Positions 7,118 to 16,381 are shown, numbered from the stretch's first letter. The stretch is 64,000 bases of DNA from an uncultured Rickettsiales bacterium (GCA_944392135.1 CALXVQ010000007.1:1-64000); one strand, 5' to 3'. The notes: generated by a model from the sequence alone, not told the origin. Program-made: numbers and translations.

Positions 7118-9106
7118 CTATTCAAATTCAATTAAAATTTCTCCAACTCCAACTAATGAACCATCTTCGAAATTGATTTTTTTAATTTTTACATCTTGTT
7201 CTGCTCTTATTACATTTTCCATTTTCATAGCTTCAACTATAACTAATTCCATTCCAGCTTTTACTTCATCACCTTCTTTTACTAAAAACTTAGTAATTTT
7301 TCCAGTAATAGGAGCTTTAAGTTTTGTAATTTTTTTATCAAATTCAAGAACTGGCATATATTTTTCAAGTTCTGAAACTCTTGTACTTCTAATTGAAATA
7401 TTTACATCGGAACCCATAAATTGTAATCTAAAATCACCAGCTTTATTATCGCTCATAATTTTTACATTTACAAGGTTGCCATTGATTTTTCCCCTAAAAA
7501 TACTATCACCAAATTGCCAAGTTGTCTCAACTAATGAAAAACCATTTCCATATTCAACACTTAAACCCTTTGTTGTTTTTGAAACATTACATAAATATTT
7601 ATTACCATTTAAATCAAGAACCCATTTTTCTGCTAATTCTTTCTTTGAATTTACCTGTCCGCTAATACTTAAAAGTCTTGTAGCATTAGCAATAAACATA
7701 TACATTGCTGTACCAATTAATACACCTTCATCCTTTGGGCTAATTGTTAAACCAGAAAAGCCTTTTGAGAATTCTTGTTTAATAAAGCTTGTTGAAATAT
7801 CACCTTTTTGAAATTTTTCATTATACATAATAGCTTCTAAGAATGACATATTATGAGAAATGCCATCTATATAAAAACTACCAAGCGATTCTCTCATTCT
7901 TTGTATTGCTTCATTTCTATCTTTTCCATATGTTAAAAGTTTAGCAATCATACTGTCATAATACATACTAATTGAGTAGCCTTCATAAACACCAGTATCA
8001 ACTCTAACATTTTCATTTTTTTCTGGCTCTATATATTTACTAATTCTTCCAGAAGATGGTAAGAAACCCCTTGATGGATCTTCGGCATTAATTCTAGATT
8101 CGATAGCCCAACCTTTTAATTTAATATCGGATTGTTTAAATGGTAATTTTTCACCCATAGCTACTTTAATCATTAATTCAACAAGATCAACACCTGTAAT
8201 AAATTCTGTAATGCCATGTTCTACTTGTAATCTAGTATTCATTTCTAAAAAGTAGAAATCTTTGTTTTTATCCATCATGAATTCAATGGTTCCAGCAGAA
8301 TAATAATTAACTTTTTTGCATAAAGCTAATGCTTGTGCATACATCTTTTTTCTAGTTTTTTCATCAACAAATGAACTAGGTGCTTCTTCTACAACTTTTT
8401 GATGATTTCTTTGAATTGAGCATTCCCTTTCACCTAAACAAACTACATTTCCAAACTTATCACCTATAACTTGAATTTCAATGTGTCTTGGATTTTCAAT
8501 AAATTTTTCCATAAAAATTCTGTCGTCGCCAAAACTATTTTTAGCTTCGCTTTTTACACTTTCAAAAGCCATAGGTAATTCTTCTTTTTTGTATACAACT
8601 CTAATACCTTTTCCACCACCACCAGCAGAAGCTTTAAGCATAACAGGATAACCAATTTTTTTAGCAACACTTTCTGCTTCTGCTATATCAGCTAAAACAC
8701 TATTGTCTCCTGGAACTGTACTAACACCAGCAGATTTTGCTAATTTTTTTGATCTTATTTTATCACCCATTAATTTCATAGCATCAGGAGAAGGACCAAC
8801 AAAAATAATTCCTTCTTTTTCTAATGCTTGTGCGAATTTTGCATTTTCTGATAAAAAGCCCCAACCAGGATGTACATATTTTGCACCTGTTTTTTTGCAA
8901 GCATTTATAATTTTTTTAATATCTAAATAACTTTCGGAAGATAGTGGACCACCTAAAAGTATAGCCTCATCTGCCATTTGTACATGTAATGAATTAATAT
9001 CAGCTTCTGAATATACAGCTATTGTTCCTAAACCCATTTTTCGGGCTGTTTTGATTATTCTACAAGCAGGTTCGCCTCTATTGGCTATTAAAATTTTATC
9101 GACCAT
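7118..9106 (-). CDS. pccA: Propionyl-CoA (acyl-CoA) carboxylase alpha subunit
   Basis: This is a biotin-dependent carboxylase subunit. The biotin carboxylase domain starts at MVDKILIANRGEPACRI, with the ATP-grasp glycine loop KASAGGGGKGIRVV and the catalytic region MNTRLQVEHGITE. A linker domain and a C-terminal biotinyl domain with EAMKMEN (biotinylated Lys) follow. The open frame extends upstream to 9283, but the ATG at 9106 gives the family N-terminus, normal length (662 residues) and an AAAGG ribosome site. The carboxyltransferase beta subunit is not in the window. Acetyl-CoA or methylcrotonyl-CoA carboxylase is less likely given the single-chain BC-BT-BCCP layout of PccA type. Confidence 0.92.
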   Translation of the reverse strand: MVDKILIANRGEPACRIIKTARKMGLGTIAVYSEADINSLHVQMADEAILLGGPLSSESYLDIKKIINACKKTGAKYVHPGWGFLSENAKFAQALEKEGIIFVGPSPDAMKLMGDKIRSKKLAKSAGVSTVPGDNSVLADIAEAESVAKKIGYPVMLKASAGGGGKGIRVVYKKEELPMAFESVKSEAKNSFGDDRIFMEKFIENPRHIEIQVIGDKFGNVVCLGERECSIQRNHQKVVEEAPSSFVDEKTRKKMYAQALALCKKVNYYSAGTIEFMMDKNKDFYFLEMNTRLQVEHGITEFITGVDLVELMIKVAMGEKLPFKQSDIKLKGWAIESRINAEDPSRGFLPSSGRISKYIEPEKNENVRVDTGVYEGYSISMYYDSMIAKLLTYGKDRNEAIQRMRESLGSFYIDGISHNMSFLEAIMYNEKFQKGDISTSFIKQEFSKGFSGLTISPKDEGVLIGTAMYMFIANATRLLSISGQVNSKKELAEKWVLDLNGNKYLCNVSKTTKGLSVEYGNGFSLVETTWQFGDSIFRGKINGNLVNVKIMSDNKAGDFRLQFMGSDVNISIRSTRVSELEKYMPVLEFDKKITKLKAPITGKITKFLVKEGDEVKAGMELVIVEAMKMENVIRAEQDVKIKKINFEDGSLVGVGEILIEFE

Positions 9107-9201
9107 ATTTATACCTTTTCTATTTTGTATGAAAATAATAATATATGATTTTTTAAAATCAATATTAAAAAGCAATCTAAAAAAATATATAAAAAAATTT
9201 C

Positions 9202-9230
9202 TTGAAAAATGAAAAAATATATGATATAAT
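9202..9230 (+). promoter_or_regulatory. Sigma-70-like promoter
   Basis: TTGAAA (9202-9207) and TATAAT (9225-9230) are separated by exactly 17 bp. The next gene starts at 9258, so the 5' leader would be about 20 nt with no obvious ribosome site. It is among the clearest promoters in the window. Confidence 0.75.
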
Positions 9231-9257
9231 GTCCGCAACAACAACTTGTTATAAAAA

Positions 9258-10070
9258 ATGAGTATACTTTTACAAGGAAGCACAAACTACAATGGTATGG
9301 ATGTAGCATTCGTAGTGTCTCAAAAAACAGAAAAAAGTATTGATATACAAATTTCTTTTATAAATGGTTCTAAAAAAGCTGAAAACAATTTCTCATTTAA
9401 GCAAGTCAAAGGACAAAAGAATAAATGGAAATTGGATAGATCAAAACATGAAAGTGATATAGATGTATATTTTGAAACTGATAAAGAAAATATTATTTTA
9501 AGTGCTAGTGAACCAGATATTAAAATGTTTTACAACACTAAAAATCATGATTTATTTTTATTAAATGGAAGAGGTAAGAAAATTTTTGATTTTTCACATC
9601 ATAATGCTTTCTTATTAGGTGATAATTATATGAATATAGATTTTGATGAATTTTTTAAAGAATCAAGTTTCCTTGAAAAAATGATGCTTGGTTTTATGGG
9701 GATTAAAAATGATGTGAATGATGCCTTTAATGATTTAAAACATAAAACTTTTAAAGATAATAAAATATCTAATAATATGTTTACAAGTGTAGATAAATCG
9801 GATTTAGTATCTAAATTACTTTTAGATAGTAAATTTATGCAAAATCCTAAAGCATTACAATTACAAAATTTAAAAAAATTGTCTATAAATAAAGATTTAA
9901 TACAAAAAGTAAATTCTTTAAACACAAAATCAAGACAGGCTTTATTACCTGTGTATACTTTATCATATGGTAAATATATGGATAAACTTAATAAAAAGAA
10001 GGTTGGTAAATTTGTTAGTATGGTTAGTAAAAATGACAAAAGCAAATCTTCAAGATTATGGACTAGATAA
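9258..10070 (+). CDS. Hypothetical protein
   Basis: I do not recognise this 270-residue protein. The first 125 residues alternate hydrophobic and polar residues as in a beta-rich domain (MDVAFVVSQKTEKSIDIQIS and following). The rest is helical and Lys/Asn-rich. There is no signal peptide or membrane segment. A near-consensus promoter lies directly upstream, divergent from pccA, and the leucyl aminopeptidase gene follows after about 110 bp. Expression therefore looks real, but no function can be assigned. Confidence 0.65.
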   Translation: MSILLQGSTNYNGMDVAFVVSQKTEKSIDIQISFINGSKKAENNFSFKQVKGQKNKWKLDRSKHESDIDVYFETDKENIILSASEPDIKMFYNTKNHDLFLLNGRGKKIFDFSHHNAFLLGDNYMNIDFDEFFKESSFLEKMMLGFMGIKNDVNDAFNDLKHKTFKDNKISNNMFTSVDKSDLVSKLLLDSKFMQNPKALQLQNLKKLSINKDLIQKVNSLNTKSRQALLPVYTLSYGKYMDKLNKKKVGKFVSMVSKNDKSKSSRLWTR

Positions 10071-10182
10071 TTTTTAATAATAATTTTTGATATAATTTTT
10101 CATATTTAAAATATTTTTGATATTTATTGATTTATAAAATATTAATTTTATATTTGAAATATAAATAATAATCTATAAAAAT

Positions 10183-11754
10183 ATGAAAGTTTCTTTTAAA
10201 AATTATCAAACATTAGAATCAATAGATACAAATGTTTTAGTACAATTACTCAATGAGGAATATGTTGCTGAGTATCTTAAATTAAATGGCAAATGTATTT
10301 GTGGCCCAGAATGCAAATGTGGCGAAGTTTGTAAATGTGAAAAAACACCACTACAACAAGCTATTTATGATGTTGATTTTAAAGGTAAAACATTAGAAAT
10401 GGCTACTGTTTCATCAAAATGCAAAAATTTTGACAAAATTATTTTTGTAGGACTTGGTAAAAAAGAAAAACTTACAAATGTTTTAGCTGAAAAAATTGGT
10501 TTTAAAGTATTTAAACATCTTAAAAAAGAAAAAATTAAAGATGTTAGTATAGCACTTAATATTAGTACAAACAAAGCACAAGAGTTTGATTATACAGAGG
10601 AAAATGCAGATTTGTATTCTAGTTTTGTTTTAGGTTTTTCACTTTCTGAATATGAATTTACAAAATATTTAACAGGTGATAAATTAAAGAAAAAACAAAA
10701 TGCATTAAAAGAAACTATTTTTATAACTAATAAAGTAAAAGATTTAGAAAAAACATATAAAGAAAATGAAATTATTAAAGAATGTGTATTTTATTGTAAA
10801 GATTTGGTAAATGAACCAGCTAATGTTATTTATCCAGAATCTTATGCAAAGCTTGCAAAAGAAGTTGAAAAATTAGGTGTTGATGTTGAAATTCTTGATA
10901 AAAAACAAATGCAAAAATTAGGTATGCATGCTTTATTATCTGTAAATCAAGGAAGTAATAATGATCCATATTTAGTTGTTTTAAAATATAACGGTGGCAA
11001 AAAGGATGATAAACCATTAGCATTTGTTGGAAAAGGTGTTACATTTGATAGTGGTGGGTTATCCTTAAAACCTTCTTCTGCAATGGAAGATATGAAGATT
11101 GATATGGCTGGTTCTGCTGTTGTATTGTCTTTGATTAAATTGTTGGCAATGAGAAAAGCAAAAGTAAATGCTATTGGTGTTATGGCATTAGTTGAAAATA
11201 TGCCTTCTGGAACTGCTACAAAAGTTGGAGATATTGTAAAATCCATGTCAGGACAAACAATTGAAATTACAAATACAGATGCTGAGGGTAGGGTAATTTT
11301 AGCTGATGCTTTATATTATACATCTACAAAATATGAACCTGAATTAATTATTGATTTAGCTACATTAACAGGTGCAATTATGGTTGCATTAGGTGATGAT
11401 TATGCTGGCTTATTTACAAATAATAGTGAATTGTTTAAACAATTAAAAGAAGCTGGTGAAAATACAGAAGAAAAGGTATGGAAAATGCCATTATCTGAAA
11501 TTGGTGGTTTTTATGATAAACAAATGGACTCTGATTTTGCTGATATTAAGAATGCTGAAAAAGGTAGATATGGTGGTTCTATTACTGCTGCTCAATTCTT
11601 GCAAAGATTTATCAACAAACACCCAAAATGGGCTCATATTGATATTGCATCAACAGCATATGTTGCAAAAGAACATTATTTAACACCTAAAAATGCAACT
11701 GGTTATGGTGTTAGATTATTAAATGAATTAATAAAGAAGAATTATGAAAAATAA
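10183..11754 (+). CDS. pepA: Leucyl aminopeptidase (M17) with Cys-cluster insertion
   Basis: This is a two-metal cytosolic exopeptidase of family M17. The C-terminal catalytic half is intact: VGKGVTFDSGGLSLKP with a metal-binding Asp, MKIDMAGSA, and the signature NTDAEGRVILADAL. At 523 residues it is slightly long. The N-terminal macro-like domain contains an unusual insertion with six cysteines at 38, 40, 44, 46, 50 and 52 in a CxC-x3-CxC-x3-CxC pattern, which resembles a metallothionein segment and is not a normal M17 feature. In E. coli PepA also acts as a DNA-binding regulator; nothing here shows that. A strong terminator follows. Confidence 0.93.
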   Translation: MKVSFKNYQTLESIDTNVLVQLLNEEYVAEYLKLNGKCICGPECKCGEVCKCEKTPLQQAIYDVDFKGKTLEMATVSSKCKNFDKIIFVGLGKKEKLTNVLAEKIGFKVFKHLKKEKIKDVSIALNISTNKAQEFDYTEENADLYSSFVLGFSLSEYEFTKYLTGDKLKKKQNALKETIFITNKVKDLEKTYKENEIIKECVFYCKDLVNEPANVIYPESYAKLAKEVEKLGVDVEILDKKQMQKLGMHALLSVNQGSNNDPYLVVLKYNGGKKDDKPLAFVGKGVTFDSGGLSLKPSSAMEDMKIDMAGSAVVLSLIKLLAMRKAKVNAIGVMALVENMPSGTATKVGDIVKSMSGQTIEITNTDAEGRVILADALYYTSTKYEPELIIDLATLTGAIMVALGDDYAGLFTNNSELFKQLKEAGENTEEKVWKMPLSEIGGFYDKQMDSDFADIKNAEKGRYGGSITAAQFLQRFINKHPKWAHIDIASTAYVAKEHYLTPKNATGYGVRLLNELIKKNYEK

Positions 11755-11780
11755 TTAATTTATTAATTTTATAAAATTAT

Positions 11781-11807
11781 AGGTTATCTCATATATAGAG
11801 ATAACCT
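11781..11807. terminator. Terminator after pepA
   Basis: The stem AGGTTATCTC (11781-11790) pairs with GAGATAACCT (11798-11807) over a 7-nt loop, followed by TTTTGCTTTT. This is a classic intrinsic terminator for pepA. Confidence 0.8.
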
Positions 11808-11887
11808 TTTTGCTTTTAAAGTTAGATTAAAATGAAATTTGAAGTAATATAAAATAAAGCTATATTTTCTTATATTCTTTAATCTTA

Positions 11888-13057
11888 TTATAAATCTAAT
11901 AATTTTTTCTTTTCATCATCATTTAAGAAATTAGCATTGGCAATTTTATTCCAATAACTTTCTTGTCTTGAATATAAAGCTGTAATCTTATCTTTATCAT
12001 AATACAATGCAATATTATCATTAAACATAGGAGCAAGCCATTTATTTAGAGCATCTACAACATTATCAATCATAGGTATAATTGTTTCTTCCCACATTGA
12101 TAATCTTGCTTCTGTTAAATTACTATAAGTATTATCACCAGGTATACCTAACAATTGAGAGGGAACACCAAAAGCTAATGCTATATCTCTTGCGCAGCTA
12201 TTTTTCATATCTAAAAAATTCATATCAGCAGGACTTAAACTCATTTCCATCCATTCAAGTCCACCTTCTAAAAGTAATGGCTTTCCTGCATTTTCTGTTC
12301 CTGTAAATTCTTCATTTAATTGTTTTTTTAATCTTGAAAATTGTTCATCTGTTAAAAATGCAGAATCATCACCATTTCCTTTTACTATTAATGCACCACT
12401 TGGTCTTGCTCCATTTTGCAACATAGATTGATTCCATTTTGATGCTTCATTATGTTGATCTATTGAATAACTTGCAGATTCTATTGGTGATAAACCATAC
12501 CAATCATTTATAGGGTTAAAGTTTTTAATATGTAAAATTTCGGCATTACCAGTGATTTTATCTACATAAAATACTTTTTCGTTGCTGTTTACTTTATATT
12601 TATAAGCATATGGAATACTTGAATTATTATCAATAATTATAGTCATTCTGTCCGGTCTTAAAATAAAAAGTTCTTTTGGATTTTTAAAAATATTTTTATC
12701 TAATAAAATTGCTTGTATATATGTATTTCCAGAAAGTAATTTATAAGAATATAAAGATTCAAAAAATTCATAACCATTTTGAGTAGGGTTTGGATTATTT
12801 AATAATAATTCTAGTGGATGATTCTCTATTTTTTTATTTGTTTTTTTATCATATACCATTAATTTTACAGAACTAGCACTTCTAGCTAACATTGATACAC
12901 ATTTATAGCCAACTACATTTTTGATATAGCCTTCTTTTGCAAACATTTCATAATTTCTATCAGACCATACAGCTTTTCCTAGTGGTTGATAGTAAGATTT
13001 TATTTCGTTATTTCTATGATAATTGTTTTTTTGAAAAATATTTTTTAATATATTCAT
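11888..13057 (-). CDS. Phage/GTA portal protein (HK97 type)
   Basis: This is a portal protein of the HK97/RcGTA type, a ring through which DNA enters a capsid. The typical features are GYIKNVVGYKCVSMLARSAS, NPLELLLNNPNP-like text, LRPDRMTI, a NDWYGLSPIESA motif, and the C-terminal GVPSQLLGIPGDNTYSN. Length (389) is normal and the frame is open, so it is not obviously decayed. No capsid, protease, tail or terminase gene is adjacent; the only other phage-like gene in the window is the terminase 34 kb away. Isolated, intact GTA-type genes are known from Rickettsiales. A 15-bp hairpin covers its ribosome site and start codon. Confidence 0.88.
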   Translation of the reverse strand: MNILKNIFQKNNYHRNNEIKSYYQPLGKAVWSDRNYEMFAKEGYIKNVVGYKCVSMLARSASSVKLMVYDKKTNKKIENHPLELLLNNPNPTQNGYEFFESLYSYKLLSGNTYIQAILLDKNIFKNPKELFILRPDRMTIIIDNNSSIPYAYKYKVNSNEKVFYVDKITGNAEILHIKNFNPINDWYGLSPIESASYSIDQHNEASKWNQSMLQNGARPSGALIVKGNGDDSAFLTDEQFSRLKKQLNEEFTGTENAGKPLLLEGGLEWMEMSLSPADMNFLDMKNSCARDIALAFGVPSQLLGIPGDNTYSNLTEARLSMWEETIIPMIDNVVDALNKWLAPMFNDNIALYYDKDKITALYSRQESYWNKIANANFLNDDEKKKLLDL

Positions 13058-13090
13058 AATGCACCTTATTATTTAATAAGATGCATTATT
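13055..13090 (-). promoter_or_regulatory. Hairpin enclosing the portal gene start
   Basis: On the minus strand, bases 13090-13075 pair with 13070-13055 to form a 15-bp stem (one G-U pair) with a 4-nt loop. The distal arm contains AAGG, the probable ribosome site, and most of the ATG of the portal gene. Formed in mRNA arriving from upstream it would mask translation initiation. It lacks a T-run and is therefore not a good terminator. Confidence 0.5.
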
Positions 13091-13117
13091 AAAAGTTTTT
13101 ATAATATTGGAAGTATA

Positions 13118-13486
13118 TTAATAATTAAATACCACTCTATTAATTATATCCATTTTATTATTTGCAGATGTTGTTTTACAAGTATTACTTCCTTGTGTTA
13201 CACAATTTTTAAATACACCTGCTGAAACATTTTCACCAGAAATTTTTTCTTGTGAATAAACACAATAAGCAATAGCCTTAGGTAAACATTCACAATATTC
13301 TTCTGGATTGTATTGACTATTACCTCTTAAAAATGATTGTGTACTTTTACATTGTTTTACAAAACCAACATATAAACCTTTATTATTGTTTAAATATGAT
13401 TGAAAGGCAGTTGTTTCCATAAACATTTTTGTACTTGTACAAGAAATAATCAAACATAATGCAAATAAAGTAAATATTTTTTTCAT
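13118..13486 (-). CDS. Small putative lipoprotein
   Basis: This 122-residue protein has a lipoprotein signal peptide: MKKIFTLFALCLIISC, with a lipobox-like IIS-C at residues 13-16. The mature part contains several cysteines (KQCKS, EEYCECLP, YCVYS, NCVTQGSNTCK) that could form disulfides in the periplasm. I recognise no family. It lies 60 bp upstream of the portal gene on the same strand, but a link between the two is not supported by content. Periplasmic DsbA-like proteins elsewhere in the window would be candidate oxidants. Confidence 0.7.
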   Translation of the reverse strand: MKKIFTLFALCLIISCTSTKMFMETTAFQSYLNNNKGLYVGFVKQCKSTQSFLRGNSQYNPEEYCECLPKAIAYCVYSQEKISGENVSAGVFKNCVTQGSNTCKTTSANNKMDIINRVVFNY

Positions 13487-13540
13487 TTTCTATAAATAAA
13501 GTTGTTTATAATAAAATAATAAAACTTAAAACTTAATTGT

Positions 13541-14143
13541 CTATATAAAAGATAGCAAAGCACCAATTATTGCTGACAAAATAATTAAATAAGTTGTAGA
13601 TAATTTTGTTTTAAGTGTAATAATTGTAGCCATAATAAAAATCAAAGTTCCTTTAATTGACAAAGAAAAATCAGCAGGCATGCCTTCATTTTTTAGCATT
13701 AAAAATCTAACAATTGAGTCCCAAGGAATTGGAGCAGTAAATACTGACATGCCAAGAAAAATTATTACAGCATATAAAACTAATGATAAAGCTGATAGTC
13801 TAGTACCTTTTAATATACCTTTTACCACAAACTTATCTTGCCATTTATTTAAACTAATTATTGCTAGTGGAGTTAAAATTAATGCTGGAAAAATTAAACT
13901 AAATGTAGCAACAGCAGAGCCTAAAAAACCATCTTGCATATAGCCAACATATGTTGCAGTATTAATACCAATTGGTCCTGGTGTAACCTGTGAAATTGAA
14001 AGTAAATTTCCAAATTCTTCTGATGTAAATAATTTTCTAGTTTGTACAAAGTCTTGTATAATTAATGGAACTAATACATAACCGCCACCAAAGCATAAAA
14101 GTCCAAATTTTACAAATGTTAAAAAAATTGTTAATATAGACAT
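13541..14143 (-). CDS. chrA: Chromate transporter family, C-terminal-half protein
   Basis: This is a half-size CHR-family membrane protein of 200 residues with about six hydrophobic segments and the family signature FGGGYVLVPLI near the N-terminus, then TPGPIGINTATYVGY. It follows a second half-size CHR protein after only 1 nt, and its start is preceded by AAGGAGG inside the end of that gene. Short CHR proteins usually occur as such pairs that together make the transporter. The family exports chromate in known cases, but the real substrate here could be another anion. Confidence 0.88.
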   Translation of the reverse strand: MSILTIFLTFVKFGLLCFGGGYVLVPLIIQDFVQTRKLFTSEEFGNLLSISQVTPGPIGINTATYVGYMQDGFLGSAVATFSLIFPALILTPLAIISLNKWQDKFVVKGILKGTRLSALSLVLYAVIIFLGMSVFTAPIPWDSIVRFLMLKNEGMPADFSLSIKGTLIFIMATIITLKTKLSTTYLIILSAIIGALLSFI

Positions 14144-14144
14144 A

Positions 14145-14768
14145 TTACTTTTCGCCTCCTTCTATCTTTTTTTGTAAAACATAAGCATAAATACAGCCTA
14201 ATGGCATAGAAACTAATATTATATATGCAGGATTGATTTTTCCCAATGCACAAGCTAGAAATATAATAACTATTGCAATTTCAAAAAGATTTTTAATTGA
14301 TTTTTTAAATATTTTAATTGCAGTTGCAAGAATCAAAGCTGTAATACAAGCCCTAACTCCTAAAAAAGCACCCAATAAAATTTCATTTTCAGGATTTAGA
14401 TTAGGAAAAAATATTGCAATTATTAATATTATAGTAAAAGAAGGTAAAACAGCGCCAAAAGCTGCAGCTAATGCACCAAGATAACCTGCAACTTTCATAC
14501 CAATATAAATTGCTGAATTTACTGCAACAATACCTGGTAATGTTTGAGTCATTGCTACCATATCAAGTAATTCATCGTCGGTAATTAATTTTTTCTTTTT
14601 TACAAAAGTTTCTTCTATTACAGGCAACATAGCTAAACCACCACCAACAACAATTAAAGCTATTTTTGCAAATGTATAGAATAATAACCAGATTTTGTTT
14701 AGTTTAGTCAATTTCTTAAAAGTTATTGAACCTAACAGAATGGTATAAGTAATAATATAATTTTTCAA
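14145..14768 (-). CDS. chrA: Chromate transporter family, N-terminal-half protein
   Basis: This is the first partner of a two-gene short-chain CHR transporter. It contains VVGGGLAMLPVIEE and TQTLPGIVAVNSAIYIG, the same repeat signature as its partner. About six membrane segments are visible. The frame opens with TTG at 14768; a second TTG at 14711 would give an N-terminus closer to that of the partner, so the start is uncertain. The pair forms a tight operon transcribed away from the divergent gene at 14851. Confidence 0.85.
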   Translation of the reverse strand: MKNYIITYTILLGSITFKKLTKLNKIWLLFYTFAKIALIVVGGGLAMLPVIEETFVKKKKLITDDELLDMVAMTQTLPGIVAVNSAIYIGMKVAGYLGALAAAFGAVLPSFTIILIIAIFFPNLNPENEILLGAFLGVRACITALILATAIKIFKKSIKNLFEIAIVIIFLACALGKINPAYIILVSMPLGCIYAYVLQKKIEGGEK

Positions 14769-14793
14769 GAAAAATAATTTTGTTTATTTTTTA

Positions 14794-14822
14794 TTGCTTT
14801 TTCTTTAAAATTGTGATATACT
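14794..14822 (+). promoter_or_regulatory. Sigma-70-like promoter
   Basis: TTGCTT (14794-14799) and TATACT (14817-14822) are separated by 17 bp, about 28 bp before the ATG at 14851. It is a good candidate for driving the membrane protein gene and possibly hslV beyond it. Confidence 0.6.
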
Positions 14823-14850
14823 ATATATATGGATAATAAATATTTTTTAT

Positions 14851-15342
14851 ATGTCAAATAAGAAAAATAAAAATATTTCTTTAAAAACTATGAACGAAGA
14901 TGTATATAAAAAATACGTTAGAAGTAGAAAATTTATTTTATTTTCCCAAATAGTTTCTAGTGTTATATTTTGTGCTGCCATGGGGGCTTATCTTCCATTT
15001 TTAATTCCTGCTGTACCTGGCATACTAGGTACCACAAGTACTATTATTGCTAGTTCTGTTTGTGGAGGTGTGGGACTTTTATTTGGGGCAGGTTTAGCTA
15101 GTGCAAAATATAATTATTATAACTACAATACCTCAAAAGAAGAAATACAAATCAATAATGTAAAATCAAATATTATTCAAGCAAGAGCATTAGAAAAGAT
15201 AGCTCAAAACATTGACAAACAAAACAAAACAGAAAAAAGCAGTGAGACACAAGTGGAAAACAAACCAAAAAAAGCAAAATTCTCTTTTGTTGAAAAAGAA
15301 AAACAAAAAAGAGCACAACAGCAAAATATTCAAACAAAATAA
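14851..15342 (+). CDS. Hypothetical membrane protein
   Basis: This 163-residue protein has a charged N-terminus and two closely spaced hydrophobic helices (about residues 28-50 and 54-76) separated by PAVPGILG. A long Lys/Gln/Glu-rich hydrophilic tail follows, which is probably disordered or coiled. I do not recognise the family. It precedes hslV by 68 bp in the same direction and may share its transcript. The hairpin topology would place both termini on the same side of the inner membrane. Confidence 0.65.
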   Translation: MSNKKNKNISLKTMNEDVYKKYVRSRKFILFSQIVSSVIFCAAMGAYLPFLIPAVPGILGTTSTIIASSVCGGVGLLFGAGLASAKYNYYNYNTSKEEIQINNVKSNIIQARALEKIAQNIDKQNKTEKSSETQVENKPKKAKFSFVEKEKQKRAQQQNIQTK

Positions 15343-15410
15343 AAATAATTTAGCTTGTATTCTTAAAAATTAATAATATCTTATACTGTATATAAAAAAT
15401 ATTTTTAAAT

Positions 15411-16058
15411 ATGGAAGAACATAAACCAAATACTATATATGGTACAACAATTTTGTCAGTTAGAAAAGGTAATGAAGTTGTTATTGTTGGCGATGGACAA
15501 GTTACACTTGGCAACTCAGTTATGAAAAGTACCGCAAAGAAAATTAGAGAATTAAACGATGGTAAAATTTTAACAGGCTTTGCCGGCTCCACAGCTGATG
15601 CATTTGCATTATTTGAAAGGTTAGAACAAAAATTACAAAGACATCCTGACAACTTAACCAGAGCTTGTTTAGAACTTGCAAAAGATTGGAGAACCGACAA
15701 ATATTTAAGACATCTTGAAGCAATGATGATTGTTGTTGACAAAGACATTACACTCATAATTTCAGGCAATGGTGATGTTATAGAACCAGAAGGTGGCATC
15801 GCCGCAATTGGCTCCGGTGGCAACTATGCACTATCCGCCGCAAAAGCACTATACGACATAGACAATATGGATGCCGAAACCATTTGCAAAAAAGCAATGC
15901 AAATCGCCGGCGACCTATGCATCTACACCAACCACAACCTAACCATCAAAAAAATCAAAACAAGTAATACAACAAATAAAACAACAAACAAAACAGATAG
16001 CAAGGCAGAAAAAGATACAGAAAAGAAAACAAAAAAGAAAACAAAAGGTAAAGAATAA
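15411..16058 (+). CDS. hslV: ATP-dependent protease proteolytic subunit HslV
   Basis: This is the Ntn-hydrolase peptidase of the HslUV (ClpYQ) complex. The catalytic Thr is the first Thr of [10 protein letters not shown] (residue 12), so an 11-residue propeptide would be removed. [35 protein letters not shown] and the substrate-site [11 protein letters not shown] are typical. The core ends near residue 180. A tail of about 35 residues made almost only of Thr, Lys, Asn and Glu follows and is not part of the usual protein. The ATPase gene hslU, normally next to hslV, is not here; a hairpin terminator and a restriction locus follow instead. Confidence 0.95.
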   Translation: MEEHKPNTIYGTTILSVRKGNEVVIVGDGQVTLGNSVMKSTAKKIRELNDGKILTGFAGSTADAFALFERLEQKLQRHPDNLTRACLELAKDWRTDKYLRHLEAMMIVVDKDITLIISGNGDVIEPEGGIAAIGSGGNYALSAAKALYDIDNMDAETICKKAMQIAGDLCIYTNHNLTIKKIKTSNTTNKTTNKTDSKAEKDTEKKTKKKTKGKE

Positions 16059-16089
16059 ATAAGGTTATAATTTTATAAATTTATATAAG

Positions 16090-16111
16090 AATAGCTATGA
16101 GAGTAGCTATT
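16090..16111 (+). terminator. Terminator after hslV
   Basis: An 8-bp stem AATAGCTA/TAGCTATT with a 6-nt loop is followed by a T-rich run (TTTTATTTTTTT). It ends the hslV transcript before the restriction locus. Confidence 0.7.
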
Positions 16112-16381
16112 TTTTATTTTTTTAAAAAAGGCTTCTATTAGCAATGGAGTTATTATATAATAAAAGTAGAGTGTGAATTATGTATTTTAATCAACTTTTG
16201 GTATTGAAAATATTACAATTCGCACTATATAATATGTGTTTAATAACTTATAAAATAAAAATATGTGCAACTATTTAGAGAATTTAATATCGCCAAGAAA
16301 ACAAAGTATAAGAGAGATGATAAAAAATATAGAAAACTAAAAAAAGCTTTTTAAAATAAAAACAAATAATAAAAATATAAT
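16112..16381. other. Intergenic stretch before restriction locus
   Basis: Very A/T-rich sequence with an imperfect inverted repeat (AGTGTGAATT near 16168 and AATTCGCACT near 16215). A 25-codon open frame at 16263-16340 has no supporting features. In a complete DpnII locus the main GATC methyltransferase gene would be expected upstream of the DpnA-type gene; I find no recognisable trace of it here. Confidence 0.5.

Noticed and set aside
7173..8930. Plus-strand open frames at 7173-7811 and 8703-8930
   Set aside because: Both are antisense shadows of pccA.
16263..16340. 25-codon open frame upstream of the methyltransferase remnant
   Set aside because: No ribosome site, no family similarity that I can see, and length expected by chance.
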